Assembly (NCBI RefSeq): GCF_001294535.1
Contig: NZ_LGIC01000069.1
Coordinates: 1-64,000 of the forward strand
Direction of reading: 5' to 3'
Length of the DNA: 64,000 nucleotides
DNA from: Cypionkella psychrotolerans
GTDB lineage: Bacteria > Pseudomonadota > Alphaproteobacteria > Rhodobacterales > Rhodobacteraceae
The notes beneath the pieces were generated by a model, which did not search any database, was not told the DNA's origin, and worked only from the letters and a program-made list of their open reading frames with translations. A program made the translations under genes and the position numbers. This document shows positions 1 through 8,991 of this stretch, one piece after another; the first letter of the stretch is position 1, and each line of letters begins with the position of its first letter.

Positions 1-1383
<1,383 letters not shown>

Positions 1384-1390
1384 ATTGCAC

Positions 1391-1528
1391 CTCCGGTTCT
1401 CTGCAACAGGCACGCCGGGAATGGTCATTGGCCGCACCGTGTTTCTGGGCGCGATTCCCGCCGCTGATGTCGCCCAGATCATCGCAGACGAACAGGAATT
1501 GCCGCCGTTACCCTGCCAGCAGGTCTGA
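1391..1528 (+). pseudogene. C-terminal stub of a DsbA-family thioredoxin-like protein
   Basis: The plus frame encodes TGTPGMVIGRTVFLGAIPA followed by an acidic helix and stops with TGA at 1526-1528. The TGTPG(x)VIG turn and the following helix match the C-terminus of the DsbA-like gene at 26005-26772 (IGTPGLVIGRTVLNGAIP). Nothing resembling the CxxC half lies upstream; the sequence runs straight into the copA relic on the other strand. It is a leftover of about 45 codons, presumably from the same rearrangement that gutted copA. Confidence 0.75.
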
Positions 1529-1543
1529 TAGAACCCAAGCCTG

Positions 1544-1987
1544 TCACACAACTCCCCAATTCTGCCAAGCCAGAACCAGCAGCCCATAGCGCGCCACCTT
1601 ACCGATGGTGACCAGCACCAGAAACCTTCCGAACGGCACCCGCATGACCCCGGCCACCAGGGTCAGCGGATCACCGATCACTGGCACCCAGGACAACAGC
1701 AGCGACCACAGTCCCCACCGCGTGAACCAGACCTGCGCCCGTGCCGTGGCGGGGGCTCTGATCGGAAACCATGACTTGTCCTTGAAACGCTCAAAGAACC
1801 GCCCTAGCCCCCAGTTCACAACCGCGCCTGCAACATTGCCCAAGGTGGCGAACATCACCAAGATGAAAGGGCTGCCCTGACCCGTCGCTAGAAAACCCAG
1901 CAACATCGCCTCGGACGATCCCGGCAGTAAGGTGGCGGACAGAAAGGCCGAAAGGCAAAGCAGGCCGTAAACCTCAGCGACAGTCAT
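1544..1987 (-). CDS. YqaA/DedA-family membrane protein
   Basis: This 147-residue membrane protein is intact. It has the small-residue-rich N-terminal helix with SATLLPGSSEA, a central FATLGNVAGAVVNWGLGRF segment and a C-terminal GDPLTLVAGVMRVPF loop followed by a hydrophobic helix. These are characteristic of the YqaA branch of the SNARE-associated (DedA-like) family of inner-membrane proteins, whose transported substrate is generally unknown. It lies between relics and has no visible operon partner. The ATG at 1987 is the first start of the frame; no strong Shine-Dalgarno is evident. Family assignment is good, function is open. Confidence 0.85.
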   Translation of the reverse strand: MTVAEVYGLLCLSAFLSATLLPGSSEAMLLGFLATGQGSPFILVMFATLGNVAGAVVNWGLGRFFERFKDKSWFPIRAPATARAQVWFTRWGLWSLLLSWVPVIGDPLTLVAGVMRVPFGRFLVLVTIGKVARYGLLVLAWQNWGVV

Positions 1988-2133
1988 AATGGGGGTCCGC
2001 CGATATAGAAGGAAATTCCGGCGCAGTTAGCACAGGTGGGCGGCGGTGGCAAAAGCCCGACCCTTGCGCAAATCGCCTTGACGTGCAGAACTGACGCCGC
2101 CCCTGCAAGTGTTCCCGGAAGTAGACGAAATAT

Positions 2134-3429
2134 ATGACCGCTGCTGTTGATCGCCAGAATGACGCCACTCGAATGCTGATCCGGCGATGGAAGGAAGATA
2201 ACAACGCAACCTATCAAAGCTGGTTTCTGTGGCCGGAACGCTTGAAAAACTTTCGCTCTATTCGGCGCGGGATTTCGCAGGTCGTGGCCGAAATCGAGAA
2301 AGGTAGCTTCGGCGTGATCTATCGCGGATCCTCGCTGGAAACCGTGGTGCATTCTATTGCCGAACAGCGTCAGATCTTTCGCGGGGCCGATCACGCCTTT
2401 TTGTGGAAACCCAAACTGCGCATTCCTGATATTTATGAAAGCCCGATAAATCAGCGCGCCTTTGGCCATTTGCTGGATGCCTGTTCGTGTTGCGATACCG
2501 CTGAGGCGATCATCGGGCATATCCACGCGATCGACCGGCTGAAGATCAAGGGGCTCGGCCCCGCTGTGGCAAACCTGCTGTACTTCTTGCACCCGACGCT
2601 GGTGCCGCCGTTCAACACCGCGATTGTCAAAGGCTACAATGCGCTGACCGGGTCCAATGTAAAGTTGGGAAGCTGGGAGCATTTTCTGGCGATGCGGGCC
2701 GGTATTCTGGAGCTGAACGACCGCCACCGCGATCTGCTGTCAAACGATCTGGGGGCGATTGGCGGCCTGCTGTTTGATATCGGGTCTGGCACCTATCCCG
2801 CGCCACCGCCCGACTTCGGCGATGCTAGTTTTGCGGACTGGACCTCGCGGCTTGAACAGGCCCGCAAGCATGCGGCCGGTTTGAGCAAGGCCGCACTTGC
2901 GCAGGGCGAAGGCGACCGCACCCATACCGAAATTCAGGCCTGGCTGCGCGATCTTGGTCATGCGCTTGGCTATCAGGTTTGGATTGCCGCCAACGACCGC
3001 AGCCGCATTCATGCCGGGCAAGCCTTGGGATATCGGTGTCTGGAACGCCTGCCGGATTGGCTGGCCACCTCCACGGGGGCGGAGTCCATCAGACTGATCG
3101 ACGTTTTATGGTTGGAGCAAACTGGCACATCCGTCGCCGCTGCGTTCGAGGTTGAACATTCGACCACCATCTATTCCGGCATTGTCAGGATGCTGGACCT
3201 TGCGCTCAGTTGCGGCGATCTGAATGTGGGTGTCGGCATGTTTCTTGTTGCCCCGGATGCGCGCGAAGCGGACGTGCGCGCACAGCTTTTGCGCCCGGCC
3301 TTCCAGCGGGTCGCCGATCTGGATATCAGATACCTTCCCTACAGCGAGCTGCAAAGCAACCGCGCCGCCATTGAAAGATTTGGCTCTGGTCTGAAATCCA
3401 TCCGGGCCATTTCGCACGCCTTGACATGA
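2134..3429 (+). CDS. Uncharacterised protein with HhH segment and nuclease-like C-terminus
   Basis: A 431-residue soluble protein with no signal peptide. Residues about 139-155 (KIKGLGPAVANLLYFLHP) read as a helix-hairpin-helix like those of HhH-GPD DNA glycosylases. Near the C-terminus, D323 (LIDVLW) is followed by FEVEHSTTIYSG with E339 and E341, a spacing reminiscent of the D...ExK core of restriction-endonuclease-like folds, with Glu where Lys is usual. A DNA-processing or defence role is therefore possible, but I cannot assign a known family. GGAAG at 2118-2122 supports the ATG at 2134; an ATG at 2173 is an alternative. It sits alone beside mobile-element debris. Confidence 0.65.
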   Translation: MTAAVDRQNDATRMLIRRWKEDNNATYQSWFLWPERLKNFRSIRRGISQVVAEIEKGSFGVIYRGSSLETVVHSIAEQRQIFRGADHAFLWKPKLRIPDIYESPINQRAFGHLLDACSCCDTAEAIIGHIHAIDRLKIKGLGPAVANLLYFLHPTLVPPFNTAIVKGYNALTGSNVKLGSWEHFLAMRAGILELNDRHRDLLSNDLGAIGGLLFDIGSGTYPAPPPDFGDASFADWTSRLEQARKHAAGLSKAALAQGEGDRTHTEIQAWLRDLGHALGYQVWIAANDRSRIHAGQALGYRCLERLPDWLATSTGAESIRLIDVLWLEQTGTSVAAAFEVEHSTTIYSGIVRMLDLALSCGDLNVGVGMFLVAPDAREADVRAQLLRPAFQRVADLDIRYLPYSELQSNRAAIERFGSGLKSIRAISHALT

Positions 3430-3614
3430 TGTCGCCACCGCATGTTGTTGCCGCCTTGACCCAATGGGGCACGCTTGGCCGATCACTTGGGCAATTTGAC
3501 TGACAGCAGCCTCGCCGTCCCATTTGACCGGGCCACTGACCCTGCCAAGCTCCAATGCTCCTCGCTTGCAGCATCATGTTGCTGTTGCGCGGAAAGTCCA
3601 CCTAGCCCGGCTGT
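3430..3614. other. Intergenic stretch without recognisable gene
   Basis: Between the HhH/nuclease-like gene and the IS66 fragment, short open frames exist on both strands. None has a plausible ribosome site or a recognisable protein motif. It is probably the eroded outer end of the IS66 element. Confidence 0.5.
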
Positions 3615-3758
3615 TCAGATTTCCGGAACCACCTCTGTGCGCAGGTAGGCATTGGGGTCGACGGCGTTGAGTTTGCAGGTTTCGATCAGGGATGCCATGC
3701 GCGCCCAAGTGCGGCCGCCCTCGTCGTGACCGGCGAAGAGCGCGTTCTTGCGGTTCAG
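3615..3758 (-). pseudogene. IS66 transposase, C-terminal fragment
   Basis: The minus frame reads LNRKNALFAGHDEGG and then RMASLIETCKLNAVDPNAYL, the highly conserved end of IS66-type TnpC transposases, and stops at 3615. The preceding part of the same protein lies at 6343-6660. Joining 3758 to 6343 recreates the expected IRPVALNRKNALFAG in frame. The last residues after NAYL differ from the family and the usual tail is missing, so this end is truncated too. Confidence 0.85.
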
Positions 3759-4243
3759 GGTCATTACCCGTTCATTCTGCCCATGTCGGCGAAGATCGGG
3801 AAGTTCATTATCGTTGGCATCCCTATTTCGGCCGGAAGGTCATCGTCCGGCGGGTCGAGCATCGGGCCACCGGCCAATTTCTCATGGTGGAGGGGCCGTC
3901 TGGCGTTGTTGTCTCGATTCCCGGGTGGATGGTGGACCCCCTCGTCTGCGCCGATATGAAATTTGGCAGGCCACAGGCTGATCTTGCGGCGCTGTCGGAT
4001 CTCAAGAGGCTGGTCGCGGCGACTGCTGCCGCCGCAAACTCCCCGAGCGAAAATGGAATCGCAAGGGAGGAAGCCGATGAAGAAGCACGATGCGCCTGCG
4101 CCGACCTTGGGCAGGCAGATGAGCCTGATGTTCGAGCCGCGCAAACTGGACGGGATGGACGTCACGGCGCGGGCGAAGGCGACAATCACGCTTGCCCAAA
4201 TTCTGATGCAGGCCGTCGGCCTGGTCGTCGAGGAGCTCGATGA
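3759..4243 (+). CDS. Small element-borne protein upstream of the recombinase (start unclear)
   Basis: The frame encodes HYRWHPYFGRKVIVRRVEH, then SGVVVSIPGWMVDP and a helical DLAALSDLKRLV. This layout is like the roughly 90-residue proteins that often precede large serine recombinases in such elements (recognised from memory, family name uncertain). No ATG or GTG start lies between the element boundary and the conserved part; the first upstream ATG is in the flanking IS66 at 3692. So the 5' end is either lost or begins outside. The last 55 codons overlap the next gene in another frame and look non-conserved. Confidence 0.45.
3768..3780. repeat. Left inverted repeat of the recombinase element
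   Basis: CCGTTCATTCTGC pairs with the reverse complement of 6325-6337 (CGGTTCATTGTGC) with two mismatches. An outer GCGGTTCA (3750-3757, in IS66 sequence) also mirrors TGAACCGC at 6331-6338. These may be recombinase half-sites. Confidence 0.5.
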
Positions 4244-4256
4244 TGACCGGCGCTGA
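4077..4256 (+). CDS. 59-residue element protein
   Basis: The ATG at 4077 follows a strong AGGGAGG at 4063-4069 and opens a basic-then-acidic 59-residue frame (MKKHDAPAPTLGRQ to VVEELDDDRR). It overlaps the start of the recombinase at 4240 by 17 bases in another frame, which suggests translational coupling. I recognise no domain. Small accessory proteins of this size are common between the first open frame and the recombinase in such elements. Confidence 0.6.
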   Translation: MKKHDAPAPTLGRQMSLMFEPRKLDGMDVTARAKATITLAQILMQAVGLVVEELDDDRR

Positions 4257-6315
4257 ACTGATCCCCACGCAACTCCTGAAGCGCAAAGCGGTTGTTTATG
4301 TGCGTCAATCGACGCAGTCTCAGGTCATGACCAACCTGGAAAGCCAGCGGCGGCAATATGACCTTGTCAACATTGCACGCCAGCACGGGTTCATCGATGT
4401 CGAGGTTATTGACGACGACCTCGGCCGGTCCGCGAGCGGAACCGTAGCGCGCCCCGGCTTTGATCGTCTGGTGGCCTGGCTATGTGCTGGAAAAGTAGGC
4501 GCGGTCTTGTGTCAGGATGCGTCAAGGCTTGCGCGAAATGGCCGTGATTGGCACCATCTTCTGGAGCTGTGCGGGCTGGTCGAGGCCCGTGTCGTTGACT
4601 ACGATGGCGTCTACAATCCTTGCCAGCCCAATGATCGCCTGCTCCTGGGTATGAAAGGCAGCATCAGCGAGTTCGAGCTTGGCGTGCTCAGGACGCGGAT
4701 GCTCGATGCCGCTAGGTCGAAGGCGCGCCGGGGCGAACTGCGCTTATCAGTCCCGTTCGGTTACGTCTGGCACCGCGAAGCGGGTCTGGGACTCGATCCT
4801 GATCTGCGCTTACAGGAAGTCATCCGGCTCATCTTCACTAGGTTCAGCGAGCTTGGCAGCGCGCGCCAGGTGTTGTTGTCGATGACGATCGACCAGATCC
4901 ACTTCCCTCGACCTTCGGATGAAGCGCGTATGACCAGCTTTACCTGGTTGCCGATCCGCTATCGCAACATCATCTCTGTGCTCAAGAACCCGTTTTACGC
5001 AGGTGTTTATGTTTACGGGAAAAGCGAAAAACGGACTTCGATCGTCGATGGGCGCGCGCGTCGGAGCTATGGCCACAGCAAGCCGATGGGGTCTTGGGAA
5101 GTGTTTATCAAGGATCATCACGAAGGATACATCAGCTGGGACGCATATGAGCGAAACCAAAAACAGTTGGCACTCAACACCTACGGTCGCGCCGACGGTG
5201 TGAAATCGGGCCGGGGAGGCCGGGCGCTGCTCTCAGGCATCCTGACATGTGGCCGGTGCGGGCGGCGGCTGACCGTTACCTATACCGGGAACCCGCAAAG
5301 CCGACCCGTCTATCGCTGCGACAAGCCCAACCTGATGATGGGCTTGCCCCGGTGCATGACCTTCGGAGGGCCCCGGGTGGACGCGGCTGTTGCGCGCGAA
5401 CTGCTGGGCGCGGTAGAACCTTTGGCGATTGAGGCCGCGTTCGAGGCGGAGCGGATGCACCGGGAGCGACAAGATGGTCAACGCCAGATCCTCGATCTGG
5501 AGCTTCAGCAGGCCCGTTACGAGGCCAGTCTCGCCGAGCGCCGCTACGCAGCCTGTGATCCCGACAATCGCCTGATCGCCGCCCAGCTGGAGAAAAACTG
5601 GGAAATCGCATTGCGTCGTGTGCGAGATCTGGAAGCACGCCAGCCGACCGAAAGCGCATCGACCATCGAGGTTGACCCAAGCGCTTTTGCCAACATGGCA
5701 GAAAACCTGTCCGCAGCCTGGAATGCTCCCGATGTAACGATGCGTGCCCGTCAGCAGCTTCTCCGCACGCTGATCGCCGACATCATCGTCGATGTCGATG
5801 ACACGGTGCGCGATGTCGTCCTCACGATCCACTGGCGGGGTGGCCAGCACTCAGAACTGCGGGTTCGCAAACCCCAAACTGGTGAACATGGTTGTGCGAC
5901 AGCTGACGATGCTTTGGCCGTCATGCGCAGCATGGCGGGTCGTTGGACAGACGAGCATATTGCCGCGTCGCTCAATCGAATAGGCTTGCCCACCGGGCAG
6001 GGCAAAACCTGGACGGCGCACCGTGTCGCATCCGTTCGGCGCGTTCGAGATATCCATGCCTATCGATCCGCCGAAAAAGATGGCGAATGGCTGACCATGA
6101 CTGAGGCAGCAAAGGCATTAAGCGTGACAAACCACAGGATTCGGCACCTTATCAAATCCGGCATCCTTCCGGCCGTGCAGGTTGTATCCGGTGCACCCTA
6201 TCAAATCCGTGCCGACGACCTGGCGTCGGAGTCGGTCAAAACCGCAGTAGCCCGGAAAGGTCGCCCGTGTCGCATCATTGATACGAATACACTTCCAATG
6301 TTTACAGATACTTGA
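4240..6315 (+). CDS. Large serine recombinase
   Basis: This 691-residue protein starts with a resolvase domain (YVRQSTQ, candidate nucleophile Ser24; DASRLARNGRDW typical of the catalytic core). The recombinase domain follows at about 170-300 (FGYVWHR, NPFYAGVYVYGKSEK), then a zinc ribbon at about 330-370 (LTCGRCGRRL with paired Cys). A helical coiled region covers 400-460, and an excisionase-like helix-turn-helix lies near 635-680 (MTEAAKALSVTNHRIRHLIKSG). The order is that of large serine integrases/transposases, which cut and rejoin DNA through a 5'-phosphoserine. It is the only intact gene needed for mobility of the 3759-6342 element. Confidence 0.93.
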   Translation: MMTGAELIPTQLLKRKAVVYVRQSTQSQVMTNLESQRRQYDLVNIARQHGFIDVEVIDDDLGRSASGTVARPGFDRLVAWLCAGKVGAVLCQDASRLARNGRDWHHLLELCGLVEARVVDYDGVYNPCQPNDRLLLGMKGSISEFELGVLRTRMLDAARSKARRGELRLSVPFGYVWHREAGLGLDPDLRLQEVIRLIFTRFSELGSARQVLLSMTIDQIHFPRPSDEARMTSFTWLPIRYRNIISVLKNPFYAGVYVYGKSEKRTSIVDGRARRSYGHSKPMGSWEVFIKDHHEGYISWDAYERNQKQLALNTYGRADGVKSGRGGRALLSGILTCGRCGRRLTVTYTGNPQSRPVYRCDKPNLMMGLPRCMTFGGPRVDAAVARELLGAVEPLAIEAAFEAERMHRERQDGQRQILDLELQQARYEASLAERRYAACDPDNRLIAAQLEKNWEIALRRVRDLEARQPTESASTIEVDPSAFANMAENLSAAWNAPDVTMRARQQLLRTLIADIIVDVDDTVRDVVLTIHWRGGQHSELRVRKPQTGEHGCATADDALAVMRSMAGRWTDEHIAASLNRIGLPTGQGKTWTAHRVASVRRVRDIHAYRSAEKDGEWLTMTEAAKALSVTNHRIRHLIKSGILPAVQVVSGAPYQIRADDLASESVKTAVARKGRPCRIIDTNTLPMFTDT

Positions 6316-6324
6316 AGAAGGACT

Positions 6325-6337
6325 GCACAATGAACCG
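6325..6337. repeat. Right inverted repeat of the recombinase element
   Basis: GCACAATGAACCG is the partner of 3768-3780. It lies ten bases after the recombinase stop codon and five bases inside the inferred right boundary. Confidence 0.5.
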
Positions 6338-6342
6338 CGCTT

Positions 6343-6660
6343 CGCGACGGGGCGGATGGTATTTTCAACCGGGTCGGGGTCCATATCGACGCGGCCATCT
6401 GTCAGAAATATCTGCAGCCCTTCCCAATGGCGGTGGATATAACTGAGCTTTTCGCCAAGGCGGGATTTGGGGGAGATGCGGTTGCGTTGATGGGTCAGCC
6501 ACATGCGGAAGTCGGCGACGAGCGGGGCGAATGGCGCGCGGCTTTCGGGCGCCTGACCCCGTATGCTGGCCGCGATCTTGTAGATCTGGGCAATGCGGCG
6601 CAGGCGGCCCTGATGTCCAGTCAAGTCTGTGTGACTTTTGGCTTCGCGTCGCAGTTTTCA
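6343..6660 (-). pseudogene. IS66 transposase, central fragment
   Basis: The minus frame reads KLRREAKSHTDLTGHQG, RRIAQIYKIAASIRG, SRLGEKLSYIHRHWEGL and DPDPVENTIRPVA, the well-known C-terminal half of IS66 TnpC. A TGA at 6658-6660 bounds it on the N-terminal side, so the first half of the transposase is absent. The 3' side is interrupted by the serine-recombinase element. The fragment abuts a truncated ABC-transporter gene, so an IS66 end probably removed the latter's 3' half. Confidence 0.9.
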
Positions 6661-7956
6661 ACGCACCTTGGTGGCCGTTGAAAGGTCGCCCGGCTTGCCG
6701 CGACCTTCCGCAAATGGACTATTGGACACCATTAAAAAAGGATAAACGGAAACCACTGGCTTTGTTTCCTTCGACTTAGCATTAGCAAAGTAATGAAGTA
6801 TCTCCCGATATCGTATGCGCGTATCCTCAACCATCTGGTAGTAAGCAAAAAGATCATTCATCGGCGAAGAGAAATCCTTGTGTGCCGCCAAAACAGCTAC
6901 CAGCGCACCTAAGCTAATGCGACCCTCAATCACAAAGTAACCGCCCAAAGAATAGAACATGAACGGGGTCAATGATGTTAGGAAGTTGTTCAGTGCCTTG
7001 TTAAAGAATTTCATCCGGAATATCCGTCTCCGGATCTGTTCAAGGTCCTTGAAAATAATGGAGACGTATCTCACTTCATTGTTGGATATGTCTTCGCGCG
7101 CAAGCTGCGATCCCAAATGACCGCCCAAAGTGCGAACTTTCTTAATCCGAAGTCTGGATTGCTCGTTGACGCGTCGCTGAAGCCTTGGAAGCAGAAGAAC
7201 TTGCACTGGCACAACCATCAATGCTGCAATTCCCAGCATAGGATCCTGAATGAGCATAAAGAGAACAATGGTAAGAAGTGTTCCGCCTTGAAGCAAGGGT
7301 AACGTGATAAATTCTGCTGCAAAGCTTCCTAAAGATTCCACCTCTTGGCCGAGTATCGGAATAATTTCACTATTCTTTCCGTCTGTTGACCGAACGCGCC
7401 ATTGACGGTAGATCAGAAAGCGGAGGCGTCGACTAAAGCGCTCCGCAACGTAGCCTTTCGCGACATTGAGCAAGTACTTGTTAAGTGAGTTTGTAAAGAC
7501 AGCAGCAAGATAGGCGCCACATAGAAGCAGCAAGAAGTCAACTTGATCAAAGCTTAGGCCTATGATTTTTATAGGAAAATGTGACGAATTCAATGCATTA
7601 TTGACGATCTGCTTGGGGAGTTCAAGAGAAGCATACAAAATGGGCATCGCGATTAAGCTTAACACAACCAATATGGCCTGCTGCTTTCTGGTATACTTAA
7701 AAACAGATCGGCTTAGGTTTGGATATAGGCCGCGAACCGAAGTGGAGGGATGAATGTCATTTTTAGAATTCTGCCTATGTCGAATGATTAGAGCTGCAAT
7801 CAGATAGACTGCGACTGCAGTCAGTAATACTGGGGTCAGAACCACAATCATATGTATGAAGGGATGAACCCATGCCGGCGAAGCGTCACTATACTGATAG
7901 CCTAGGACGGCGGCTGCGTCGTGAACATAGGCATGATAGTGATCTACTGATGACAT
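6658..7956 (-). pseudogene. ABC-exporter membrane domain lacking its ATPase
   Basis: 432 codons are open. After an N-terminal helix near residues 35-60 comes a six-helix exporter-type transmembrane domain (about 90-390) with the long cytoplasmic arms seen in type-1 ABC exporters (LLQGGTLLTIVLFMLIQDP, LGALVAVLAAHKDFSSPMNDLF). The Walker A/B ATPase domain expected after residue 400 is missing. The last ~20 residues (EGRGKPGDLSTATKVR) come from adjoining IS sequence. The coding region is clearly AT-richer than its neighbours, with AAA/ATT-type codons, which points to separate acquisition. A stand-alone membrane subunit is possible, but the fusion to IS debris favours truncation. Confidence 0.75.
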
Positions 7957-8120
7957 GGTATTGACCTGTTAGATTCGTGTCTCATTTCATTTTGCCGCCA
8001 ATGATTGTTGTATACGGTTGTCGGCAGATATGCAGAAACGTACCCGTCTCACACGGGATATGGTTGGTTGTCTTGACAACTAAGAACTGCTCAGTTCCTG
8101 CGGCAATGTCGCTCTTTTTG

Positions 8121-8154
8121 GGTTTCAACGGACCCAGTGATGCCCGTTGAAACC
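8121..8154 (-). terminator. Hairpin downstream of the CusF-like gene
   Basis: GGTTTCAACGG (8121-8131) and CCGTTGAAACC (8144-8154) form an 11-bp perfect stem with a 12-base loop, 22 bases after the stop at 8177. There is no U-tract on the minus strand, so it may stabilise the 3' end or act as a weak terminator of the copper operon. The remaining 7957-8176 gap shows no gene. Confidence 0.4.
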
Positions 8155-8176
8155 TGTAGCGTTCACTTCATGGAGT

Positions 8177-8461
8177 TCACTTGACGGCTGTGACCGTCAG
8201 CTTCCCATTCACGCGATCGGCAGTGAACTCGATCTCTTTGCCCACTTCCAGTTGCGCCAGCATTGTGGGATCGCCGAGCACGAATACCATGGTCATCGCC
8301 GGCATTTCGAGATCGACCAGATCTTCATGAATCAAGGTCACTTTCCCTGCCTTCTCGTCGATCTTCTTGACGGTGCCCTTGGTATACGTAGCGGCAAAGG
8401 CAGCTCCCGACAGGACAAGAGACATAATGGCGGCGGCGGCAATCGTGGTGAAGTTTTTCAT
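8177..8461 (-). CDS. CusF-like periplasmic copper-binding protein
   Basis: The 94-residue product has a cleavable signal peptide (about residues 1-23, ending AAFA) and the CusF_Ec fold signature: GTVKKID, GKVTLIHEDL, MPAMTMVF and a terminal beta strand. In CusF the corresponding His and two Met residues bind Cu(I) and hand it to an efflux system. Here it is the last gene of an operon with a cupredoxin, a multicopper oxidase and a TolC-like protein but no CusA/B pump, so it probably serves as a buffer or as donor to the oxidase or a P-type ATPase. Confidence 0.9.
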   Translation of the reverse strand: MKNFTTIAAAAIMSLVLSGAAFAATYTKGTVKKIDEKAGKVTLIHEDLVDLEMPAMTMVFVLGDPTMLAQLEVGKEIEFTADRVNGKLTVTAVK

Positions 8462-8485
8462 TTTTGGTTTTCTCCAGTTTGAGGG

Positions 8486-8956
8486 TTAATTGACGGCAAC
8501 AGGGGCGAACATCCCGGCTTCGTAGTGGCCAGGAATCAAGCAGGCGAACTCAAAGTCGCCTGAATTCGCAAAGGTCCAGATGATGGTTCCCTCTTTGCCC
8601 GGTTCAAGTCGAACGGCATTCGGGTCGTCATGTTCCATCTCGGGGAACTTCTCCATCAGAGCCTTGTGCTCTTCATTTTTTGGCATTGTGTCGAGCACGA
8701 ATTCATGGGGACTTTCGCCATCGTTGACGATGACAAAGCGGATCGTCTCGCCTGCTTTGATCGCCAAGTCCCTCGGTTCATAGAGATATTCACCGTCCTC
8801 GGTTTCATACATCCGGACGTTGATCGTTCGGGTAACTTCGGCTTCGATTCCGGGGCGGCCCACTTCCATTTCATCGTGAGAATGTTCGCCGGTTCCGGCT
8901 GCGAAAGCAGCGCTTGCATTCATTAGTGTAGCAACAATAAGTAACAGAGATTTCAT
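8486..8956 (-). CDS. Periplasmic cupredoxin (type-1 copper protein)
   Basis: 156 residues with a signal peptide ending AAFA near residue 19. The C-terminal domain has the type-1 copper ligands: His in ESPHEFVLD and the Cys-His-Met set in FACLIPGHYEAGMF. The cupredoxin strand pattern (KAGETIRFVIVND, GTIIWTFANSGDFEF) is clear. A His/Met/acidic linker (HSHDEMEVG) follows the signal. The ATG at 8956 has AAGGAA seven bases upstream and is preferred over in-frame starts further up, which would run into the oxidase gene. It probably shuttles electrons or copper for the neighbouring oxidase at 8992. Confidence 0.9.
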   Translation of the reverse strand: MKSLLLIVATLMNASAAFAAGTGEHSHDEMEVGRPGIEAEVTRTINVRMYETEDGEYLYEPRDLAIKAGETIRFVIVNDGESPHEFVLDTMPKNEEHKALMEKFPEMEHDDPNAVRLEPGKEGTIIWTFANSGDFEFACLIPGHYEAGMFAPVAVN

Positions 8957-8991
8957 CGATGTTTCCTTGATCTTGTTTGCTCGAGATTGTT

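Larger units (their letters stand above)
3759..6342 (+). mobile_element. Serine-recombinase element inserted in an IS66 transposase gene
   Basis: About 2.58 kb carrying two small open frames and a large serine recombinase, all on the plus strand. The boundaries are set by the host gene: deleting 3759-6342 restores an uninterrupted IS66 reading frame across the join. Imperfect 13-bp inverted repeats lie just inside the ends (3768-3780 and 6325-6337). No target duplication is visible, which suits a serine recombinase better than a DDE transposase. Exact ends may differ by a few bases. Confidence 0.8.

Noticed and set aside
3692-4243. A 183-codon frame beginning in IS66 sequence
   Set aside because: The first 22 codons belong to the antisense of the IS66 transposase. 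Only the part inside the element is kept as a partial gene.
6682-6707. AAGGTCGC...GCGACCTT hairpin as a terminator
   Set aside because: No U-tract on either strand, and it lies in IS-derived sequence at the broken end of the ABC gene; more likely an IS remnant.
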